NCBI GenBank assembly: GCA_002413345.1
Contig: DHWU01000081.1
Location: 18,480-27,165, forward strand
Length of the DNA: 8,686 nt
Direction: 5' to 3'
Source: Propionibacteriaceae bacterium UBA5174
GTDB lineage: Bacteria; Actinomycetota; Actinomycetes; Propionibacteriales; Propionibacteriaceae
Made by a program: the position numbers and the translations under genes
In this document: piece by piece, positions 6,314 through 8,686 of the stretch
Numbering within the stretch: the stretch's first letter is position 1
Layout: every line of letters starts with the position of its first letter
Notes under the pieces: model-generated
What the model saw: the letters and a program-made list of their open reading frames with translations, nothing else
Told to the model about the DNA's origin: nothing
The model's database searches: none

Positions 6314-6685
6314 ATGGCAGGGTTCAAAGACTTCATTCTGCGCGGCAACCTGGTGGAGATCGCGGTGGCGTTCATCGTCGCTCAGCTCTTCGCCAATGTG
6401 ACCACTACTTTCACCAACATTGTGATGAGCATCATCGGCAAGGTGCTCGGCAGCGGAATACCCGACTTCAGCAAATACGAGATCGCTGGCGTACTCGTCG
6501 GCCCATTCTTCAACGCAGTCATCGCCTTTGTGCTCACTGCCGCGGTGGTCTACTTCGGCATCGTGAAGCCCTATGAGCTGCTCAAGAAGAAGTTTGAGAA
6601 GCCCACGCCCGAAGCAGAGGCCGCAGCCACCAGCGAAGATCTGCTCGCCGAGATTCGCGATCTGCTTCAGGCTCAAAGCAAATAG
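6314..6685 (+). CDS. mscL: Large-conductance mechanosensitive channel MscL
   Basis: A 123-residue homologue of MscL, the homopentameric membrane channel that opens under high tension to release solutes after osmotic downshock. The hallmark N-terminus is present: amphipathic FKDFILRGN (4-12), then TM1 (about 13-41) and GKVLGSGIPDFSKYEI (42-57) as the periplasmic loop. TM2 lies at about 59-83, a KPYELLKKKFEKP linker follows, and the C-terminal bundle helix is SEDLLAEIRDLLQAQ (107-121). Length matches the family. TM1 differs from textbook MscL: the positions equal to E. coli G22, V23 and G26 are A19, F20 and A23, with Q24 next, so gating may be altered. The start is supported by CAGGAG 6 bases upstream. 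It ends the plus-strand series; its TAG directly abuts the stop of the opposing gene, leaving no room for a separate terminator. Confidence 0.92.
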   Translation: MAGFKDFILRGNLVEIAVAFIVAQLFANVTTTFTNIVMSIIGKVLGSGIPDFSKYEIAGVLVGPFFNAVIAFVLTAAVVYFGIVKPYELLKKKFEKPTPEAEAAATSEDLLAEIRDLLQAQSK

Positions 6686-7048
6686 TCAGTGGCCGTGGTG
6701 CGGCGGCACTTCCCGCATCAGGCGCACCTCATCGGGATTCAGCTTGCTGCGTCCCGACGGTGGGCGCGTTTCCATGCTCTCCAAACCCAGTAACAACCGG
6801 ACCCGGGTCAGCGCGGCATAGAACTGCGCTGGCCCACAACCGGCCCGCAGCTGGGACGGCACTGGGTGCGGCCAAGGTTGTTCGTCCGCCACAACTTGGT
6901 GGGCATGAACACTGATTCTTTCCACGCTCCAGCCAGCCGAGGCCAGTTCGGTGAGCAGGGCCTGCGGATCGGGGCCTCCGGGTTCAAAGAACTGGAGTCT
7001 GGCACCAACCAGAGCAAAGCCCAGGGCAGCCTGCCATTGCGGATTCAT
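6686..7048 (-). CDS. Hypothetical protein coupled to UGPase
   Basis: A 120-residue protein that I do not recognise. Its ATG overlaps the TGA of the UGPase gene by 4 bp (ATGA), a strong sign that it is real and translated by coupling. It begins MNPQWQAALGFALVGARLQF. A segment around 25-50 (DPQALLTELASAGWSVERISVH) looks like an alpha/beta element, and the C-terminus is basic and His-rich (EVPPHHGH). There is no signal peptide, no membrane helix and only one Cys (C70). The size, compact first part and charged middle fit a small soluble cytoplasmic protein. Its job could relate to UDP-glucose supply only by operon context. The stop TGA touches the mscL stop with no intervening base. Confidence 0.7.
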   Translation of the reverse strand: MNPQWQAALGFALVGARLQFFEPGGPDPQALLTELASAGWSVERISVHAHQVVADEQPWPHPVPSQLRAGCGPAQFYAALTRVRLLLGLESMETRPPSGRSKLNPDEVRLMREVPPHHGH

Positions 7049-8397
7049 CGGTAGTGCTCAAGCTGGCCGGTGTCAGCCAGCACCACTTCGCCGACCACTT
7101 CGGCAGGGGTGTCGAAGCACCACTGTCCTTGTACCCGAAGCGCGGACGCCTGTTTCAATGAGGGCACCACCGGCACCAAGCGGTCGAAGTCGTCTACCAG
7201 CTTGTAGTTTTCGCCCAATGCCATCTCCGGGATCGCAGTGGCGGCTCGCAGCCGCCCATCGACCCCAAGGTCGAAAACATCGGAGCGCACCAGCATTAGC
7301 TCATTGGTGGTTTTCACCGGCAGGAACCGATCCCTCGGCACAACGATGGCCGTGGCTCCGGCGAACACCTCGATCGCGGCCCCCATCGCCGATTCCAACT
7401 GGATCACAGCTGGCGAATCAGGATCGGCTGGATCAACAGTCTTGGTGTTTCGGATCAACGGCAGGCCTAACACACCGTGGCGGTCTGCGAGGATCTCACG
7501 CAGCTGCACCAGATCCAGCCACAGGTTATTGGTGTGGAAATACCGGTGACGCTGCTGGTCGGTGAAATGGGGCAGATCTTCAGCCGGCGTCTGGGCGGTT
7601 TCTCGCAAGATCAACTGTCCATCGCTAATCCGGACGGCGAGATGCCCGCCCTTCAAGTCATTGACGGTGCGGGGACAGATCTCTGCGGCGTACGGCGCCT
7701 TGGTGCCAGCGAACCAGCCTGCCAAGGTGGCGTCCGGCGCAGCCCCAAGGTTGTCGCCGTTGGCGACACAGGCATATCGAAATCCTGCAGCGATCAAGGA
7801 ATCCAGCAGCCCGCTGCCTAGCAACGCCGGGTAAAGATCGCCGTGCCCCGGTGGGCACCACTCCAAGCTCGAATCGGCTGGCCAGGAGACCGGGCTGAGA
7901 TCGCTGGCCAGGATTTTGGGCTCGGCATTCTGCAGAAAATCCAGGGGCAGTCCATCCACCGCCAGCCATGGATAGCCAGCCAAATGCGCCAAGGTTTCCT
8001 CGTGAGTGCGGAAGCTATCCATGAAGATCAGCGGCAAGCGGGCACCGTAGGCCTGGCGGGCGTGTTGCACCTGAGCCACGATCAAATCCAAGAAGTTGCG
8101 GCCGTCACGCACCTCAAGCAGAGTCTTGGCCCGATCCAGGCCCATCGAGGTACCCAACCCACCGTTCAGCTTGATCATCACCGTGGCCTGCAAAGCGGCT
8201 CGGGCCTCGGCTTCAGTCACTTCAACCTCAGCCAATTTGGCCACATCGGTGAGCGGCCGGATCGTGTCTTCGGCGATCATCCCGGTGGCACCGGAGGCAC
8301 AAAGGTGCCAATAGTGACTGAAATTGTCCATTGCCGGATCGCTGATTCCTGCGTCCCGCATCTTGGCCAAACAATGCGCCAACGGTTCCTCAATCAT
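7045..8397 (-). CDS. UTP-glucose-1-phosphate uridylyltransferase, eukaryotic-type (UDPGP family)
   Basis: 450 residues of the UDPGP family, the eukaryotic-type UGPase fold, not the usual bacterial GalU. It makes UDP-glucose from UTP and glucose-1-phosphate (EC 2.7.7.9) for glycan, envelope and galactose metabolism. The nucleotide loop is KLNGGLGTSMG (76-86) with K91 after it. Other blocks close to human UGP2 are PPGHGDLYPAL (182-192), NGDNLGA (213-219), HTNNLWLDL (288-296), IQLESAMGAAIE (332-343) and RDRFLPVKTT (355-364). A C-terminal beta-helix tail follows. ATG 8397 fits the family start (MIEEPLAHCLAKM). The frame extends to 8520, but the extra 41 residues are Cys-rich and unlike the family. 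TAGCAT 7 bases upstream and no Shine-Dalgarno suggest a leaderless start. UDP-GlcNAc pyrophosphorylase is related, but the motifs favour UGPase. Confidence 0.93.
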   Translation of the reverse strand: MIEEPLAHCLAKMRDAGISDPAMDNFSHYWHLCASGATGMIAEDTIRPLTDVAKLAEVEVTEAEARAALQATVMIKLNGGLGTSMGLDRAKTLLEVRDGRNFLDLIVAQVQHARQAYGARLPLIFMDSFRTHEETLAHLAGYPWLAVDGLPLDFLQNAEPKILASDLSPVSWPADSSLEWCPPGHGDLYPALLGSGLLDSLIAAGFRYACVANGDNLGAAPDATLAGWFAGTKAPYAAEICPRTVNDLKGGHLAVRISDGQLILRETAQTPAEDLPHFTDQQRHRYFHTNNLWLDLVQLREILADRHGVLGLPLIRNTKTVDPADPDSPAVIQLESAMGAAIEVFAGATAIVVPRDRFLPVKTTNELMLVRSDVFDLGVDGRLRAATAIPEMALGENYKLVDDFDRLVPVVPSLKQASALRVQGQWCFDTPAEVVGEVVLADTGQLEHYR

Positions 8398-8404
8398 GGT
8401 CCCG

Positions 8405-8410
8405 ATGCTA
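8405..8410 (-). promoter_or_regulatory. Candidate -10 box for the UGPase operon
   Basis: On the minus strand TAGCAT lies 7 bases before the UGPase ATG at 8397, with no Shine-Dalgarno between. This matches leaderless actinobacterial promoters and the spacing at glpR. No clear -35 lies 16-19 bases further up. Confidence 0.4.
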
Positions 8411-8477
8411 GAGCACGCCGACGTGGCTCTGAGTTCAGCCAGCTGTGAACAGCCAGTGAAAAACGCTTCGAACGCAG

Positions 8478-8553
8478 TGAGAGTGACGCACCACGAAGGG
8501 CAATGAAGCCGTCTACCCACCCCCAGGAGACAACATCGAGTGCGTCACTCTCA
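8478..8553. repeat. 14-bp perfect inverted repeat upstream of the UGPase operon
   Basis: TGAGAGTGACGCAC at 8478-8491 and its exact reverse complement GTGCGTCACTCTCA at 8540-8553 are separated by 48 bases. The pair lies in the 240-bp noncoding region between the UGPase start and the tRNA-Arg gene. The right arm runs into a second palindrome at 8548-8561. The spacing suits two operator copies bound by one regulator and DNA looping, or a long RNA hairpin. No known regulator site was matched. Confidence 0.7.
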
Positions 8554-8561
8554 ATTGAGAG
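8548..8561. promoter_or_regulatory. 14-bp perfect palindrome, putative operator
   Basis: CTCTCAATTGAGAG is fully self-complementary with no spacer and overlaps the right arm of the 14-bp inverted repeat. The half-site GAGAG thus occurs three times in about 85 bp. It lies about 150 bp upstream of the UGPase ATG and about 77 bp upstream of the tRNA, so either could be its target. Confidence 0.45.
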
Positions 8562-8608
8562 GGTACCTGAACGACTTTCCCGATGCCAAGCGTTGTGATT
8601 ACACACGG

Positions 8609-8614
8609 TAGGCT
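8609..8614 (+). promoter_or_regulatory. Possible tRNA promoter -10 box
   Basis: TAGGCT, a form common in actinobacterial stable-RNA promoters, lies 23 bases before the tRNA. A start near 8621 would put the short GCCCCG-AA-CGGGGC inverted repeat (8621-8634) at the 5' end of the leader. TTGTGA at 8593-8598 looks like a -35 but is only 10 bases away, which is too close. Confidence 0.3.
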
Positions 8615-8637
8615 GATCAGGCCCCGAACGGGGCTCG

Positions 8638-8686
8638 GGCCCCATAGCTCAGGGGATAGAGCAAAGGTTTCCTAAACCTTGTGTCG
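8638..8686 (+). tRNA. tRNA-Arg (anticodon CCU), 3' part beyond window
   Basis: The 5' acceptor strand GGCCCCA (8638-8644) is followed by U8-A9 and a D-arm GCTC...GAGC with loop AGGGGATA. The anticodon stem AAGGT / ACCTT encloses the loop TTCCTAA, giving anticodon CCT, which reads AGG arginine codons. The next bases GTGTCG begin the variable region and the window ends before the T-arm. The pairing pattern is clear; the 3' acceptor cannot be checked. Confidence 0.93.

Noticed and set aside
7843..8448. Plus-strand 201-residue frame opposite UGPase
   Set aside because: It is antisense to a gene with many strongly conserved motifs and shows no domain of its own.
8398..8520. Extension of UGPase to GTG 8520
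   Set aside because: The extra 41 residues are Cys/Ala/Ser-rich, unlike UDPGP proteins, and would cover one arm of the inverted repeat. ATG 8397 gives the expected start.
8540..8561. CIRCE or HspR (HAIR) heat-shock operator
   Set aside because: The palindrome CTCTCAATTGAGAG lacks the CIRCE arms TTAGCACTC and the HAIR arms CTTGAGT with 7-base spacing, and no chaperone gene is present.
1..8686. Mobile element, CRISPR array, toxin-antitoxin or defence island
   Set aside because: No transposase, integrase, regularly spaced repeats or paired small toxin genes were seen. All confident genes are housekeeping or envelope functions in a syntenic actinobacterial setting.

Overview
The window looks like chromosomal core sequence from a high-G+C Gram-positive bacterium (Actinomycetota). 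Four things point there: a Glp (MoeA-like) / GNAT / GlpR run divergent from 5-formyltetrahydrofolate cyclo-ligase, an FmdB zinc-ribbon / SAF-domain / MscL series, G+C-rich coding sequence (about 60% by eye), and start codons that often follow a TAnnnT box by 6-7 bases, as in leaderless actinobacterial transcripts. The order within the phylum cannot be fixed. I see no insertion sequence, prophage, CRISPR array or defence locus.

Layout. Positions 1-1628 (minus) hold a multi-pass membrane protein with an N-terminal leucine-rich-repeat-variant segment and Pro/Gly-rich ends; it runs off the left edge. A 227-bp gap follows, with a promoter-like box inside an inverted repeat. Positions 1856-4594 (minus) are a three-gene run, transcribed glp, then a RimJ-like GNAT acetyltransferase, then glpR. 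From 4612 on the plus strand come 5-formyl-THF cyclo-ligase, FmdB-type zinc ribbon, SAF-domain membrane-anchored protein and MscL. MscL abuts, tail to tail with no spare base, a two-gene minus-strand operon at 6686-8397: a eukaryotic-type UTP-glucose-1-phosphate uridylyltransferase and a translationally coupled 120-residue unknown. A 240-bp region with a 14-bp inverted repeat and a 14-bp palindrome separates this operon from a truncated tRNA-Arg(CCU) at the right edge.

How the genes may work together. Glp and GlpR are known from Corynebacterium as a gephyrin-like, FtsZ-binding protein and its membrane receptor, which link division to polar growth. Here Glp has lost the recognisable molybdenum-insertase motifs, so a structural division role is more plausible than cofactor synthesis. 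5-formyl-THF cyclo-ligase serves folate recycling, UGPase supplies UDP-glucose for glycans and the envelope, and MscL relieves osmotic pressure. The SAF protein may present a beta-clip domain outside the membrane.

Points most worth checking: (i) one symmetric -10 box in the 17 bp between the glp and cyclo-ligase ATGs, placed to give leaderless mRNAs both ways; (ii) the SAF and MscL genes in one frame, separated by a single TAA and an open Pro/Glu/Gly/Gln-rich linker; (iii) the motif loss in Glp; (iv) the palindromes upstream of the UGPase operon; (v) the altered pore helix of MscL.
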